DNA of 64,000 nucleotides from Pseudoduganella rivuli (GTDB lineage Bacteria; Pseudomonadota; Gammaproteobacteria; Burkholderiales; Burkholderiaceae_D). The stretch covers positions 186,001 to 250,000 of the forward strand of contig NZ_WKJJ01000002.1 of the NCBI RefSeq assembly GCF_009674485.1. The letters run 5' to 3'. Positions within the stretch are counted from its first letter, which is position 1, and every line of letters begins with the position of its first letter. The notes under the pieces were generated by a model. It was given only the letters and a program-made list of their open reading frames with translations, had not been told where the DNA came from and ran no database searches. The position numbers and the translations under genes were made by a program. This document shows positions 51,460 through 61,307 of this stretch, piece after piece.

Positions 51460-52629
51460 TTACGTGTTTTCCAGCCCTGGCAAGGCTCGCTTTTCCTTCC
51501 AGGCATCTTGCACAAACGGGTCGGTTATCGAATAGCGGCCGTGTCCGCGTCGCATGACGAGATTGGCAGCCATCAGTTCATTGACCACCGGCTGAATTTC
51601 TTCGACCTTGACCTCGCGTCCGACCGCCTGGGTATAAGCGGCGGCGGCATCATTCGAAAAGATGCCGGTCGCATCGCCTTCAGTGCCGGCAATACGCTCA
51701 AAAATGGCGGTTGCCAATGCACCCAATTGTTCTACTTTGGACAGCTCGAGGTCCGCAGCGGTTGAGCGCAAGGTCATGGCAATGATGGAAAGCGCAGCAT
51801 CCGTTGTTCCTTCAGCCGGATGTGCAGCCTGTAGTTGGCGTAACGCGCGCAACAATTCTTCCGGCCGGTTGCCCAGTGCATTGAAGGCATTGATTGCCGC
51901 GGCACGTGACGGGATATGAGATGCGCCAGACTCCGTCAGCCGCTCCAGCAAGTAATCCACGTAATCTGCGTTCAGCACAGGGTAAGGGATGGACGTCGCC
52001 CCATTGAATGCCTGAGTACGGCGGGTAGTCAATTCACTGACCAGTGCGCGATGCGAACCCGTACCAAGGAAAATGAAGTGGCCCGGTGTGCCAGGCCGTG
52101 GATTGACCGCATCGCGTGCAGCTTTCAGCGCTAGCAAGAGTTCATTGCCTTCATCCGTGGTGGTGGCTTGCTGCACTTCGTCCACCACCAGCACGACGTC
52201 ACATTTGGCCTGGTCGACCAGTTCCACCATGACTTGGGACAGCGTGACGCCACCCGGCTCCCCGACTGCCTCCAGCTTGAATCCGAACTTGAAGACACCA
52301 GCGGCGACATCCAGTTGCCTGATGCGCGCCAGTCTGCCTAGCAGCGACGAGGCGGGATTTTGTAAATCTTTCAGCGCCTGAATGATGGCGGTACGAACCA
52401 GTTGGGCCGGATTGGCTTTGATGTCGCTCCACAAATCCACGTAAATGACCAGGGCGCCCTGTTCTTCCAGCGCAGGAATGAGGTCGCGCAGCAGGAACGT
52501 CGTTTTGCCCGTGCGCCGTTGTCCTGAGATAAACAAACCCGAGCGCAACCCTTCATCGAGAATACCTGGTCGGAGCAGTTGGCGGGCCATTTGAGCGGCA
52601 AGGGCCGGGCGGGCGAAATATTGGCTCAT
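51460..52629 (-). CDS. AAA-family ATPase of unknown function
   Basis: A 389-residue ATP-binding protein started at MSQYFARPALAAQMARQLL. Walker A is GQRRTGKTT (Lys42) and Walker B VVLVVDEVQQ (Asp150-Glu151), followed by a sensor-like LGTGSHRALVSEL and a C-terminal winged-helix-like region ending AANLVMRRGHGRYSITDPFVQDAW. This is the layout of archaeal-type MoxR/ORC-like or STAND ATPases. It is alone, in a divergent position with the DUF5694 gene, and no effector domain is attached. A frame extension to 52719 is AT-rich and not likely translated. Confidence 0.75.
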   Translation of the reverse strand: MSQYFARPALAAQMARQLLRPGILDEGLRSGLFISGQRRTGKTTFLLRDLIPALEEQGALVIYVDLWSDIKANPAQLVRTAIIQALKDLQNPASSLLGRLARIRQLDVAAGVFKFGFKLEAVGEPGGVTLSQVMVELVDQAKCDVVLVVDEVQQATTTDEGNELLLALKAARDAVNPRPGTPGHFIFLGTGSHRALVSELTTRRTQAFNGATSIPYPVLNADYVDYLLERLTESGASHIPSRAAAINAFNALGNRPEELLRALRQLQAAHPAEGTTDAALSIIAMTLRSTAADLELSKVEQLGALATAIFERIAGTEGDATGIFSNDAAAAYTQAVGREVKVEEIQPVVNELMAANLVMRRGHGRYSITDPFVQDAWKEKRALPGLENT

Positions 52630-52762
52630 GGAATAAGTGTGAATTATGGATTGGATATAATTATAGTGTACGCATAATTCTGGAAAATTCAAGCCGACGT
52701 GACTTTTTATGCAAGCCATGTAAATATTGCATGATAATTAACAATATCATGGAGAAAACCAC

Positions 52763-53845
52763 ATGCACCGACTGGTTTGCGGCTTGTTGTCGATGGCTTT
52801 ATCCGGCTTGGCGGCCGCCAACGGCTACCGGCCAGATTTCGATCCCAGCGCGTTGAAAGGCCCCGCATCCGGCACGCAAAACGAAGTGCTGGTATTGGGC
52901 TCGCCGCATTTGTCGCAATTGCCGCCGGCGTTCGATGCGGGCAAGCTGCAACTGCTGAACGAGCGGCTGGCCGGCTGGCGGCCGCAAGCCATTGCCATTG
53001 AAGCGCTGTCCGGCACGCAGTGCGATTTCCTGCGCCGCTATCCGGACCGGTACAAGGACACGATTGACACGTACTGCGGCAATACCGCCCCGGCGCAGGC
53101 GGCGACAGGACTGGACGTGCCCGCCGCCACGGTGCAGGTGGAACAGTTGCTGGCAGCCTGGCCCGCCTCCCCGGCTCCTTCCCAGCGGCGGCGGCTGGCC
53201 GCGTTGTTCCTGGCAGCCGGCGAACCGGCCTCGGCAGTGGTGCAGTGGCTGCGCCTGCCGGAAGCGGAGCGGGTTGCCGGCGACGGCCTCGACGCGGCGC
53301 TGGTCGAGCGGCTGCATAAACTGGAACGCAAGCGCGACGAGAGTTACCAGATTGCGGTGCGGCTGGCGGCCCGCCTCGGGCATGAGCGCGTGTATGCGGT
53401 GGATGACCATACGGCTGACAGTGTGACGCCGGATGAAAAGGCTTATGGCGACGCCATCATGAAAGCGTGGAACAATCCGGCCAACGAACAGCGCAAGCGC
53501 GCCGACGACAAGCTGCGCGCGCAGCTGGGCACGGCGGACGGCGTGCTGGCGCTGTACCGCGCCTACAATGCGCCTGGTGAAGGCCGGGTCGTCTTTGACA
53601 GCGACTTTGGCGCGGCGCTGAACGAGCCGTCGCCGCAGCGGTTCGGCCGCCGCTACGTCGGCTATTGGGAAACCCGCAATTTACGGATGGCGTCGAATAT
53701 CCGCGCGGTGCTGGAAGCGCAGCCCGGCATGCGCATGCTGGTGGTCGTGGGGGCGGCGCACAAAGGCTACCTCGAAGGCTATCTGCACCAGATGCACGAC
53801 GTCCGCATCGCCGACACGGCGCCGTTGCTGCGTCCTGCCGACTGA
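52763..53845 (+). CDS. DUF5694 family exported protein
   Basis: A 360-residue protein with a short signal peptide (cleavage after LAAA near residue 20). It has NEVLVLGSPHLSQLP near the start and MLVVVGAAHKGYLEGYLHQM near the end, a TraB/EreA-like arrangement with conserved SPHL and GAAHKG His residues. The family is uncharacterised; a hydrolase or metal-dependent role is possible. It ends one base before the convergent MFS gene. Confidence 0.75.
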   Translation: MHRLVCGLLSMALSGLAAANGYRPDFDPSALKGPASGTQNEVLVLGSPHLSQLPPAFDAGKLQLLNERLAGWRPQAIAIEALSGTQCDFLRRYPDRYKDTIDTYCGNTAPAQAATGLDVPAATVQVEQLLAAWPASPAPSQRRRLAALFLAAGEPASAVVQWLRLPEAERVAGDGLDAALVERLHKLERKRDESYQIAVRLAARLGHERVYAVDDHTADSVTPDEKAYGDAIMKAWNNPANEQRKRADDKLRAQLGTADGVLALYRAYNAPGEGRVVFDSDFGAALNEPSPQRFGRRYVGYWETRNLRMASNIRAVLEAQPGMRMLVVVGAAHKGYLEGYLHQMHDVRIADTAPLLRPAD

Positions 53846-53846
53846 C

Positions 53847-55103
53847 TCATCCCGCCACATCGGCTTTCTGGCGCATCGCTGCGGCATAGCTGGCCGGGTC
53901 CATGCGCCAGTACAGCCCAGCGACGATGGCCACGCAAGCCAGGTGCAATTGCCAGCCGGCGCCGAATCCGCCCGTCGCATCGCGCAGCGCCGCCACGATC
54001 CACGGCGGCAGCGCCGCCATCAGGAAGCCCCCGCCCTGCATCAGCGCGGACAGGGCGCCGGCCTGCGCCGGATCCGGCAAGTGGTCGAGCGCCAGGATCA
54101 GCGACAGCGAAAAGCAGCCGCCCAGCCCCACGCCCAGCAACACGACCCAGGCCACCGGCGCCACGCCGGGACAGAACGCCAGCGCGGCATAACCGGCCGC
54201 CTGGAACCCCAGCGTGAGCCACAGCCATGGCCGGCGGTCCCTGTGCCGGCGCGCCAGGACCGGCAGCAGCAATGCGGAACAGGCCTGGCACGCCGACATG
54301 ACGGCAAACAGGCCGCCACTGGCGGCGGCGCTCCAGCCGTGCTCGCGGTAAAACGGCGCCAGCCATGCGACCACGGTGGAAAAGCCGCCATTCATCAAGC
54401 CAAAGCACACCATCAGCAACCAGACGCGGGGCCGCCGCAAATACCCTGCGAGCGCCATGTGGGCCTGGCCGGTGGTGGTGTCGCGAGGCAGGCTGTAGCC
54501 GGCCAGCACCAGTGCCAGCGCCGCCGGCAACGCCATCCAGGCCAGCCCGATGCGCCAGCCGCCGCCGGCGCCGGCCACCAGCGGCGCCAGTTGCGCACCC
54601 AGGGCGCCGCCCACCATCAGCATGGCGGAATACAGCCCCATGACGACCCCGACGTGCTGCGGGAATTGCCGCTTGACGATGCCGGGCAGGACCGCCTGCA
54701 CCACGGCCACACCCAGGCCCAGCAGCGCGGCGCTGCCCACGATTTGCCAGCCCGTGGCGGTGAACAAGCGCAGGAACGATCCCAGCACCAGTAAGGCCAG
54801 TGCGGCCAGGATGGCGCGCCGGGGACCGATGCGCGCCTGCAGGAACGGGCCGGCAAACGCGAAGACGCCCATCAGCAGCATCGGCACCAGGGTCAGCAGC
54901 GACAACCCTTTCAAATCGAGGCCGGTCTGGACGCCGATATCGCGCGCCAGCGGCCCGATGCCGGTGATGAACGGCCGCAGGTTGAGGGCCACCGCGGCGA
55001 TGGCCGCCAGCAGCAGCGCGGCAGGCACGGCGCGCACCGGTTCGGCGTGTTGACTCTGTGGCGGGCTGCTTGCTTCGCGCAGCAGGCGGCGTTGATCTGT
55101 CAT
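53847..55103 (-). CDS. CynX/NimT-type MFS transporter
   Basis: A 418-residue inner-membrane transporter with about 12 membrane segments; ATG 55103 has AAAGGAAACC upstream. The VALNLRPFITGIGPLARDIGVQTGL block near the first helix is characteristic of the CynX/NimT (cyanate, 2-nitroimidazole) group. Substrate unknown; efflux is as likely as uptake. A LysR gene lies upstream on the same strand. Confidence 0.87.
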   Translation of the reverse strand: MTDQRRLLREASSPPQSQHAEPVRAVPAALLLAAIAAVALNLRPFITGIGPLARDIGVQTGLDLKGLSLLTLVPMLLMGVFAFAGPFLQARIGPRRAILAALALLVLGSFLRLFTATGWQIVGSAALLGLGVAVVQAVLPGIVKRQFPQHVGVVMGLYSAMLMVGGALGAQLAPLVAGAGGGWRIGLAWMALPAALALVLAGYSLPRDTTTGQAHMALAGYLRRPRVWLLMVCFGLMNGGFSTVVAWLAPFYREHGWSAAASGGLFAVMSACQACSALLLPVLARRHRDRRPWLWLTLGFQAAGYAALAFCPGVAPVAWVVLLGVGLGGCFSLSLILALDHLPDPAQAGALSALMQGGGFLMAALPPWIVAALRDATGGFGAGWQLHLACVAIVAGLYWRMDPASYAAAMRQKADVAG

Positions 55104-55218
55104 CGGTTTCCTTTGGTCCTTGCCGTCGACTATATCGGCATGGCGCACTACCAGGTATTCGGATAGGCAGATAAGCAGTATGCGATTCCCGCCCGCGCGT
55201 TCAGCCCGTTGAGTCCGT

Positions 55219-56115
55219 TCAGCCGGCGGCGTCGTCTTTCGACAGGTATTTCACCAGTTGCCGCGCATGGGTGGACAAGGTGTCCCATGCACGGATGCAG
55301 ATGCGCAGCTCGCGTGTGGCCCAGGCATTGTCCAGCGCCACCGTGGCGACGGGTAAGTCGTGCAGGTAGCGCGTTGCGGCCACTTCCGGCAGCATGGCGA
55401 TGCCCGCGTTTTCCGCCACCAGTTGCGCGATGGCGGAAAAGCTGGGGGCGCGCACGCGGATCTTCAGCGGCCGGGCATTTTGCATTGCCATGTCTTCGAT
55501 AAAGCGCTGCATGGCCCGCTCCGGCGGCAGGCAGACGAAGGGATAGTCCAGCGCTTCTTTCAGCAGGATGGCGCGGCTGTGCGCCAGCGGGTGGCCGGCA
55601 GGGACCAGCAGCACCAGCTTGTCTTGCCGGAATGGCAGCGACGTCATACCGCTGGTGGCCAGGTTGCCGTCGAGGACGCCGATATCGGCCAGCCCGGATT
55701 GCACGGAATGCAGCACGCCGGTGCTGTTCTGTTCCACCAGCTGCAAGTCCACTTCCGGGTAATCGCCCAGGAAAGGGCCCAGCGCGGCGGGCAGGAACGT
55801 GCTGTTGGCCACCGTGGTGCCGGCCAGCCGCAACGTGATCCTGCGCTGGCCCGTCAGGTCTTGCACGGTGTCTTTCAGGCTTTCCACGCCCTGCAGCACG
55901 TGGCGCGCGTGGTCCAGCACCAGCCGGCCCGCCGGCGTGGCGTCCATGCCGTCCGCGTGGCGCTGGAAAATGGCCAGCCCGCAGCGCTGTTCGAAATGGC
56001 GCAAGCGGTTGCTGGCGGCGGACAGGGCGATCGGGAACGAGGCGGCCGCTTTGCTGAGGCTGCCCGCATCGGCGATGGCGACCAGCAAGCGTAAATCGAC
56101 CAGATCGAAATGCAT
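55219..56115 (-). CDS. LysR-family transcriptional regulator
   Basis: A 298-residue regulator started at MHFDLVDLRLLVAIADAG with AGGAGA upstream. Helix-turn-helix GSLSKAAASFPIALSAASNRLRHFEQ. It sits between the MFS gene (same strand, 115 bases downstream) and a divergent EamA transporter gene 95 bases away, so either could be its target. Confidence 0.9.
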   Translation of the reverse strand: MHFDLVDLRLLVAIADAGSLSKAAASFPIALSAASNRLRHFEQRCGLAIFQRHADGMDATPAGRLVLDHARHVLQGVESLKDTVQDLTGQRRITLRLAGTTVANSTFLPAALGPFLGDYPEVDLQLVEQNSTGVLHSVQSGLADIGVLDGNLATSGMTSLPFRQDKLVLLVPAGHPLAHSRAILLKEALDYPFVCLPPERAMQRFIEDMAMQNARPLKIRVRAPSFSAIAQLVAENAGIAMLPEVAATRYLHDLPVATVALDNAWATRELRICIRAWDTLSTHARQLVKYLSKDDAAG

Positions 56116-56210
56116 GGGGTTTCTCCTGACGCGAAGGCTGGGTATCTGAAACAAGCATTCTAGCTAACTTTGCTTCGCGTCAAAATAAGCCTCGATCACG
56201 GAGGTTCACC

Positions 56211-57194
56211 ATGAAACGCTTGCACGTCCCCTTCCAGCAATGGCTGCACGATGGCCGCCTGTATGCCGTGCTGTCCGCCGCCGGGTTCAGCCTGAAGGCG
56301 GTGTTCGTCAAGCTGGGTTATGCGGCGGGACCCGTGGATGCATTGACCTTGCTGGCCATGCGCATGGGCTTCGCGCTGCCGCTGTTCATCTGGCTGGTGT
56401 GGCTCAGCCGCGCGAAGGCACAGGCGGCGCAGGCATCCCTGAGCTGGGCCGATGCGGCGCGCATCATGTTGCTGGGCATGTTCGGCTATTACCTTTCCAG
56501 CCTGTTTGACTTCTACGGCCTCGAATACATCAGCGCGGGGCTGGAACGGCTGATCCTGTATGTCTATCCGACCCTGGTCCTGGTGTTCCAGGCGATTGCC
56601 CGCCGCACCCTGCCATCCGGCCGCGTGGCGCAGGCCATGGCGATCTGCTATGCGGGGCTGGGCATTGCCTTCATCCATGACGCGGGCGCCGCGGCGGATG
56701 GCGCCCACGTGTGGCTGGGCGGCGCGTGGGTCTTTGCCAGCGCCGTCACGTATGCGCTGTATTACCTCGGCACGGGCTCCATGATTGGCCGCATCGGTTC
56801 GATGCGCCTGACGGGCCTGGCCGGCGGCGCGTCGTCCGTGCTGGTGCTGGCCCACTACCTGGTGGCGGGCACGCCGTCCGCGTTGTCGTCGCTGCCGGCC
56901 GGCGTCTGGGTCAACGCGGGGTTGATGGCGGTGCTGTCGACCGCGCTGCCGATTTACTGGATGGCGCTGGCCATCCAGCGCATGGGCGCCGCACAGGCCG
57001 CGGCGTTCGGCAGCCTGGGACCGGTGCTGACGGTAGTGGCCAGTTGCGTCCTGCTGGGGGAAGCCTTGTCGGCGTACCAGGTGGTCGGGCTGGCGCTGGT
57101 GATGCTGGGCGTGGCGCGGCTGAAGCCTTCCGCGCCGGCCTCGGCGGGTGTGGCGCAGCGGGCCGTGGCGAGCCGCAAGGCCGCGAAGCAGTAG
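56211..57194 (+). CDS. EamA-type (DMT superfamily) transporter
   Basis: A 327-residue inner-membrane protein with ten hydrophobic segments in two EamA repeats (SAAGFSLKAVFVKLGYAAG and AVTYALYYLGTGSMIGRIG). GGAGG precedes the ATG. Probably exports or imports small metabolites or amino acids. It is followed after 24 bases by an AraC gene, so the two form an operon opposite the LysR gene. Confidence 0.88.
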   Translation: MKRLHVPFQQWLHDGRLYAVLSAAGFSLKAVFVKLGYAAGPVDALTLLAMRMGFALPLFIWLVWLSRAKAQAAQASLSWADAARIMLLGMFGYYLSSLFDFYGLEYISAGLERLILYVYPTLVLVFQAIARRTLPSGRVAQAMAICYAGLGIAFIHDAGAAADGAHVWLGGAWVFASAVTYALYYLGTGSMIGRIGSMRLTGLAGGASSVLVLAHYLVAGTPSALSSLPAGVWVNAGLMAVLSTALPIYWMALAIQRMGAAQAAAFGSLGPVLTVVASCVLLGEALSAYQVVGLALVMLGVARLKPSAPASAGVAQRAVASRKAAKQ

Positions 57195-57218
57195 CGGCGC
57201 CGTGCTAGACTCGTCGCC

Positions 57219-57971
57219 ATGACCCCCACCCTCGCCCTGCACCAGCGCAGCTACGGCGCGCTGCAAGACCCGGACCGCCACAGCTACGCGCAGCTGGTGT
57301 TGCCGGTGGCGGGTGAGGTACGGCTCGAGATCGAAGGCAAGGCGGGCCGGCTCGATCCCCTGCACGGCGCACTGGTGGCGCCCGGCGCATGGCATGCGCA
57401 ATGCAGCGCCGTCAGCAACCGTTCATTGATCCTCGACGTCGGCGCGGACGCCATCACGCATGGCGCGTGGCAGCGCCTGCTGGACCGGTCGTTCATGACG
57501 CTCAGTCCCGCGGCCCGCAAGCTGATCGACTACCTGGCCTTGATGTCGGAACGGCACGCCACGCCGCCGTCCGTGCTGCAAGGCTGGCTGCCGCTGTTGC
57601 TCGACACGCTGGCGCTGGTGGACCCGCAGCCGGTATCGCGGCTGGCGGCACTGCTGGCCCGTATCGATGGCGAGCCGGCGGCGCCGTGGAGCACGGAAAC
57701 CATGGCGCGTTGCGCCGGCGTCAGCGTCAGCCGCCTGCACGCGCTGTTTCGCGAAGAACTCGGCGCCAGCCCCCACGCGTGGCTGCAGCAAAAGCGGCTG
57801 GAGCATGCGTGCCACTGGCTGTCCGGCAGTGGCCGCACGGTGGCGGAGATTGCGCTGGCGGCGGGATTCGCCGACCAGAGCGCGCTGACGCGGGCCATGC
57901 GCCATGCGATGGACACCACGCCGGCCGCCTACCGCAAGCGCCTGCTGGAGAACGGGACAAAAACGCAGTAG
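57219..57971 (+). CDS. AraC-family transcriptional regulator
   Basis: A 250-residue regulator with an N-terminal cupin-like sensor (LVLPVAGEVRLEIEGKAGRLDPLHGALVAPGAWHA) and a C-terminal double helix-turn-helix (TMARCAGVSVSRLHALFREELGASPHAWLQQKRLEHA, then VAEIALAAGFADQSALTRAMR). It lies between two EamA transporter genes on the same strand; the downstream one, 59 bases away, is the more likely target. Confidence 0.88.
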   Translation: MTPTLALHQRSYGALQDPDRHSYAQLVLPVAGEVRLEIEGKAGRLDPLHGALVAPGAWHAQCSAVSNRSLILDVGADAITHGAWQRLLDRSFMTLSPAARKLIDYLALMSERHATPPSVLQGWLPLLLDTLALVDPQPVSRLAALLARIDGEPAAPWSTETMARCAGVSVSRLHALFREELGASPHAWLQQKRLEHACHWLSGSGRTVAEIALAAGFADQSALTRAMRHAMDTTPAAYRKRLLENGTKTQ

Positions 57972-58030
57972 AACGCGACAAGCGTTGACGGCGGCATCCG
58001 GCCAGAATCCCTGTTTTCAGGAGAGGCGAC

Positions 58031-58975
58031 ATGGTTGGAACACATTCCCCGACACATTCCCTGGCCGGCACGGCGCCGGGCCTGGCATCCGGTATCACGG
58101 CAAGCGTGGCGGCGGGCGCCATGTGGGGCCTGGTATTCATCGCGCCCAAGCTGGCGCCGGACTTCCAGCCCGTGCAATTGTCGGCCGGGCGTTACCTGGC
58201 CTATGGCATCGTGGCCGCCGTGCTGGTGGCGCCGTCGTGGCGCCGCCTGACAGCGCAACTGACGCGGCGAGCATGGTGGGCGCTGCTGTGGCTCAGTTTC
58301 CTGGGCAATATCCTGTACTACGTTTTCCTGGCCAATGCCGTGCAGCGGGGCGGCGTGGCGATGACGTCGCTGGTGATCGGCTTGCTGCCCGTCGCCGTCA
58401 CCCTGGCGGGCAGCCGTCATGCCGATGCGGCGCCCTTGCGGACGTTGCTGCCATCGGTGGCGCTGAGCCTGGCGGGATTGGGGTGCATTGCATGGCAATC
58501 ACTGTCCAGCGGCGGAGCGGGATCGCTGGCTGGCCTGCTGTGCGCCGTGGGGGCGCTGGTCTCATGGACCGTGTACGCGGTGCAGAACAGCCGCTGGCTG
58601 GCGCGGATGCCATCGGTTTCCAGCCGCGACTGGAGCTTGCTGACGGGCGTGGTGACGGGCGCGGAAGCGCTGTTGCTGGTGCCGGCGTCGCTGGCGGCGC
58701 CGATGCATCATTCCGCGCACCAGTGGCTGGTATTTGCCGGCGTGGTGACCAGCGTGGCCGTGCTGTGCTCCGTGGCCGGCAACGCGTTGTGGAATTACGC
58801 CAGCCGCGTGCTGCCGCTGGCGCTGACGGGGCAAATGATCGTGTTTGAAACGCTGTTTGCCATGCTGTACGGCTATGTGTGGGAACAGCGCTGGCCGACA
58901 GCGATGGAATGTGCGGCGCTGGCGTTGCTGCTGGCAGGCGTCGTGTCATGCACGCGGGCGCATCGCCACCGGTAG
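58031..58975 (+). CDS. EamA-type (DMT superfamily) transporter
   Basis: A 314-residue transporter with ten hydrophobic segments; the EamA start VAAGAMWGLVFIAPKLAPDFQP follows a short soluble N-terminus. CAGGAGAGG precedes the ATG. Sequence differs clearly from the EamA gene at 56211. Associated with the AraC gene immediately upstream. Convergent with the LysR gene at 58984. Confidence 0.88.
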   Translation: MVGTHSPTHSLAGTAPGLASGITASVAAGAMWGLVFIAPKLAPDFQPVQLSAGRYLAYGIVAAVLVAPSWRRLTAQLTRRAWWALLWLSFLGNILYYVFLANAVQRGGVAMTSLVIGLLPVAVTLAGSRHADAAPLRTLLPSVALSLAGLGCIAWQSLSSGGAGSLAGLLCAVGALVSWTVYAVQNSRWLARMPSVSSRDWSLLTGVVTGAEALLLVPASLAAPMHHSAHQWLVFAGVVTSVAVLCSVAGNALWNYASRVLPLALTGQMIVFETLFAMLYGYVWEQRWPTAMECAALALLLAGVVSCTRAHRHR

Positions 58976-58983
58976 GGCCGCCG

Positions 58984-59886
58984 TCACGGCATCGCCATCA
59001 CGGCCCGCAAATCCGTCATGAAGGCATCGATGATGTCGCCCCGGCGGCTGGCCTTGTGCGCGCACGTGTGGATGGTGACGCGGTAGGCCAGTTCGTCGGT
59101 ATTGAGCGCTTGCAGCAGGCCGAGTTTTTCATACGGTTCGGCGAAGTGCGACGGCAGGAAGCCGCAGTAACGGCCGGACATGATCAGCACCGCCACCGCT
59201 TCCATGTTGTCGGCGCGGGCGCCATAGTTTTGCTGGCCGAAGCGGCTTTCGAATTCCGGCACCGGGTAGCTGCGGCCGATCCATTCATAGTTCGCCACGT
59301 CGACCGTGCTGATCTTGTCGGATGTGCCATACAGCGAATGACCCTGGCCGCAATAGGCGACCTGTTTTTCCACGTACAGCGGCACGTATTCCAGTTCCGG
59401 CAACTGGTGCCAGAAATAACCGATGCCCAGGTCCAGTTCCCCGGCCAGCATCTGCTCTTCGATTTCATTGGGCGAGCGGTTGAAGATGTGGAAGCGCACG
59501 GCTTCGTCGCGCTTGCGGAAGTTGGAAATCGCCACGCCCAGCTTGGCATTCTGCGCGGGCGCCGTATGGCCGATCAGGCCGATGCGCAGCGAGCCGCTGA
59601 GCTTTTTTTCAATGTTGCGCGCTTCTTCACAAAAGTCGTTCACCACGTCCAGCATGCGCCGCGCCGCCTGGGCAAAGCGTTCGCCTTTCGGCGTCAGGCG
59701 GAAACCGCTGCGGCCCCGCTCACACAGGCGAAAACCCAGGCGCGCTTCCAGCGTCGACAACTGCGTGCTGATGGTCGACTGGTTCACGTTCAGCATGGTC
59801 TGCGCCAGCGACAACCCGCCCGCATCGGCAACCGCGAGAAAAACACGGATCAGGCGAAGGTCGAGGTCGGACAGGTTGGTCAGCAT
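58984..59886 (-). CDS. LysR-family transcriptional regulator
   Basis: A 300-residue regulator starting MLTNLSDLDLRLIRVFLAVADAGGLS, with helix-turn-helix MLNVNQSTISTQLSTLEARLGFRL. The effector domain has a glycine-rich LGIGYFWHQLPELEYVPLY. It lies on the same strand as, and downstream of, the polyamine transporter operon, 84 bases after the DUF3138 gene. Confidence 0.9.
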   Translation of the reverse strand: MLTNLSDLDLRLIRVFLAVADAGGLSLAQTMLNVNQSTISTQLSTLEARLGFRLCERGRSGFRLTPKGERFAQAARRMLDVVNDFCEEARNIEKKLSGSLRIGLIGHTAPAQNAKLGVAISNFRKRDEAVRFHIFNRSPNEIEEQMLAGELDLGIGYFWHQLPELEYVPLYVEKQVAYCGQGHSLYGTSDKISTVDVANYEWIGRSYPVPEFESRFGQQNYGARADNMEAVAVLIMSGRYCGFLPSHFAEPYEKLGLLQALNTDELAYRVTIHTCAHKASRRGDIIDAFMTDLRAVMAMP

Positions 59887-59970
59887 GGCGAGGGAGAGTG
59901 GCTACCTGGGAAGGATGGCTTATTGTAACTGCAGGGTGGGCGGGTCTATGGCGTCGCCCACGTATATGCA

Positions 59971-61296
59971 TTAGAACGTCACCACCAGCGACGTGGCCAG
60001 CAGCGAGTTGCTTTTACGGTAAACGCTGGCCTTCTGCGCCAGCAACACCGCCTGGTTGGCCCAGTCATAGCGGTATTCGAATTTCAGCTTGCTGTTGGCA
60101 TTGATGGTGTACGCGCCTCCCAGCGTGACTTCCGAGCGGTTGGTCCCGCGCACCTTGCCCGGCGTGCCGGCGGCCGCCGCGCCGCTCAGCGCCGCTTCCG
60201 TCGGGCCGAAGCCGTTGCGGTAATCGCCCGCCCCCACGCTTGTCACCGACGAATCGGAACACGACACCGGCAAGCCCGTGCCATCCGTGCAGCCCGTGAA
60301 GATGGTGCCCAGCGTGCCGCCGCCATTCTTGTCGTTCTTCAGGTAGTCGGCCCGTGCGATCAATTCCAGCCGTGGCGACAGCTGGTAAGCGCCCAGCACG
60401 GAGACCCCCGCCCACCGGGCATCGCCACCATTGAACGCCATGCCCTTCCAGTGACCGAGATTGACCTGGCCATTGATGGACAGCGCGCCGCGCGTATAGA
60501 ACGCGTCCGTCGACAGCATGCGCAAGCCCTTGTCCATGTACTTGCCGAACTGGCCCGTGACACCGATACCGGCAAACTCGCTGTGCGCATAATCGGCGCG
60601 GAAGACGAAGATCGGGTTGCGCGTATTGTCCGAATGACTGGACTTGTTCATGTTGGCCAGCAGCGCCTTGGTGGTCCAGGCGCCGCGCACGAATTCCACG
60701 CCGGCGCCCGCGTAATAGCTGGGCTGCGTGAAATCGAACAGCAGGTTGTGCGTGACCAGCTTGGTCTGGTGCGACAGGAAGTATTCATAGCCCGTGAAAT
60801 CGGCAAACTGGCCGGCGACGACCTTGATGTCCTGTTCTTCCAGCGGCACCGAGACGGTGGCTTCGTGAACGATGGAACCGAGGTTGAACGTGGAACTGGC
60901 GCTCTTGTGCGGCACCAGTTGCAAGTGCCATTTGGTGCCGCCTTCCATTTCCTTGTCGATTTGCAGCATGGCCATGCCGAAGAAGGAATTGTCGAATGCG
61001 TACGACGAATCCTGCCCGGCCGCGCCACGGTCGATGGCGTCGAAGTTGTTGAGGAAATTAAAGCCCGAACTGCGGCGGTTGCGGCTGGCGACGTAGGTCG
61101 GATCGAGCATGCCGCTGATTTTCAGGCCGGCCATGCCGGATTCGGTTTTCGCATCTTCCAGCGCATCGATTTTCACTTGCATGCGTTTGACTTCCGCACG
61201 CAACTGCTCGATGTCGGTGTTTTCTCCCATACCCGCTGCAAACGCTGGTGCTGCCGCCATCAAACATGGCAATGTCAGGGCGAGGTGCTTGAACAT
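59971..61296 (-). CDS. DUF3138 family outer-membrane porin-like protein
   Basis: A 441-residue protein with a 21-residue signal peptide (ends AFA), a short coiled coil (NTDIEQLRAEVKRMQVKIDAL) and a beta-strand-rich body ending LLATSLVVTF with a terminal Phe, as in outer-membrane barrels. It resembles phosphate-selective-porin-like DUF3138 proteins of betaproteobacteria; function not established. AAGGAGA precedes the ATG. It lies 11 bases after potI and so belongs to the polyamine transporter operon, suggesting an outer-membrane entry channel. Confidence 0.8.
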   Translation of the reverse strand: MFKHLALTLPCLMAAAPAFAAGMGENTDIEQLRAEVKRMQVKIDALEDAKTESGMAGLKISGMLDPTYVASRNRRSSGFNFLNNFDAIDRGAAGQDSSYAFDNSFFGMAMLQIDKEMEGGTKWHLQLVPHKSASSTFNLGSIVHEATVSVPLEEQDIKVVAGQFADFTGYEYFLSHQTKLVTHNLLFDFTQPSYYAGAGVEFVRGAWTTKALLANMNKSSHSDNTRNPIFVFRADYAHSEFAGIGVTGQFGKYMDKGLRMLSTDAFYTRGALSINGQVNLGHWKGMAFNGGDARWAGVSVLGAYQLSPRLELIARADYLKNDKNGGGTLGTIFTGCTDGTGLPVSCSDSSVTSVGAGDYRNGFGPTEAALSGAAAAGTPGKVRGTNRSEVTLGGAYTINANSKLKFEYRYDWANQAVLLAQKASVYRKSNSLLATSLVVTF

Positions 61297-61307
61297 GATG
61301 TCTCCTT

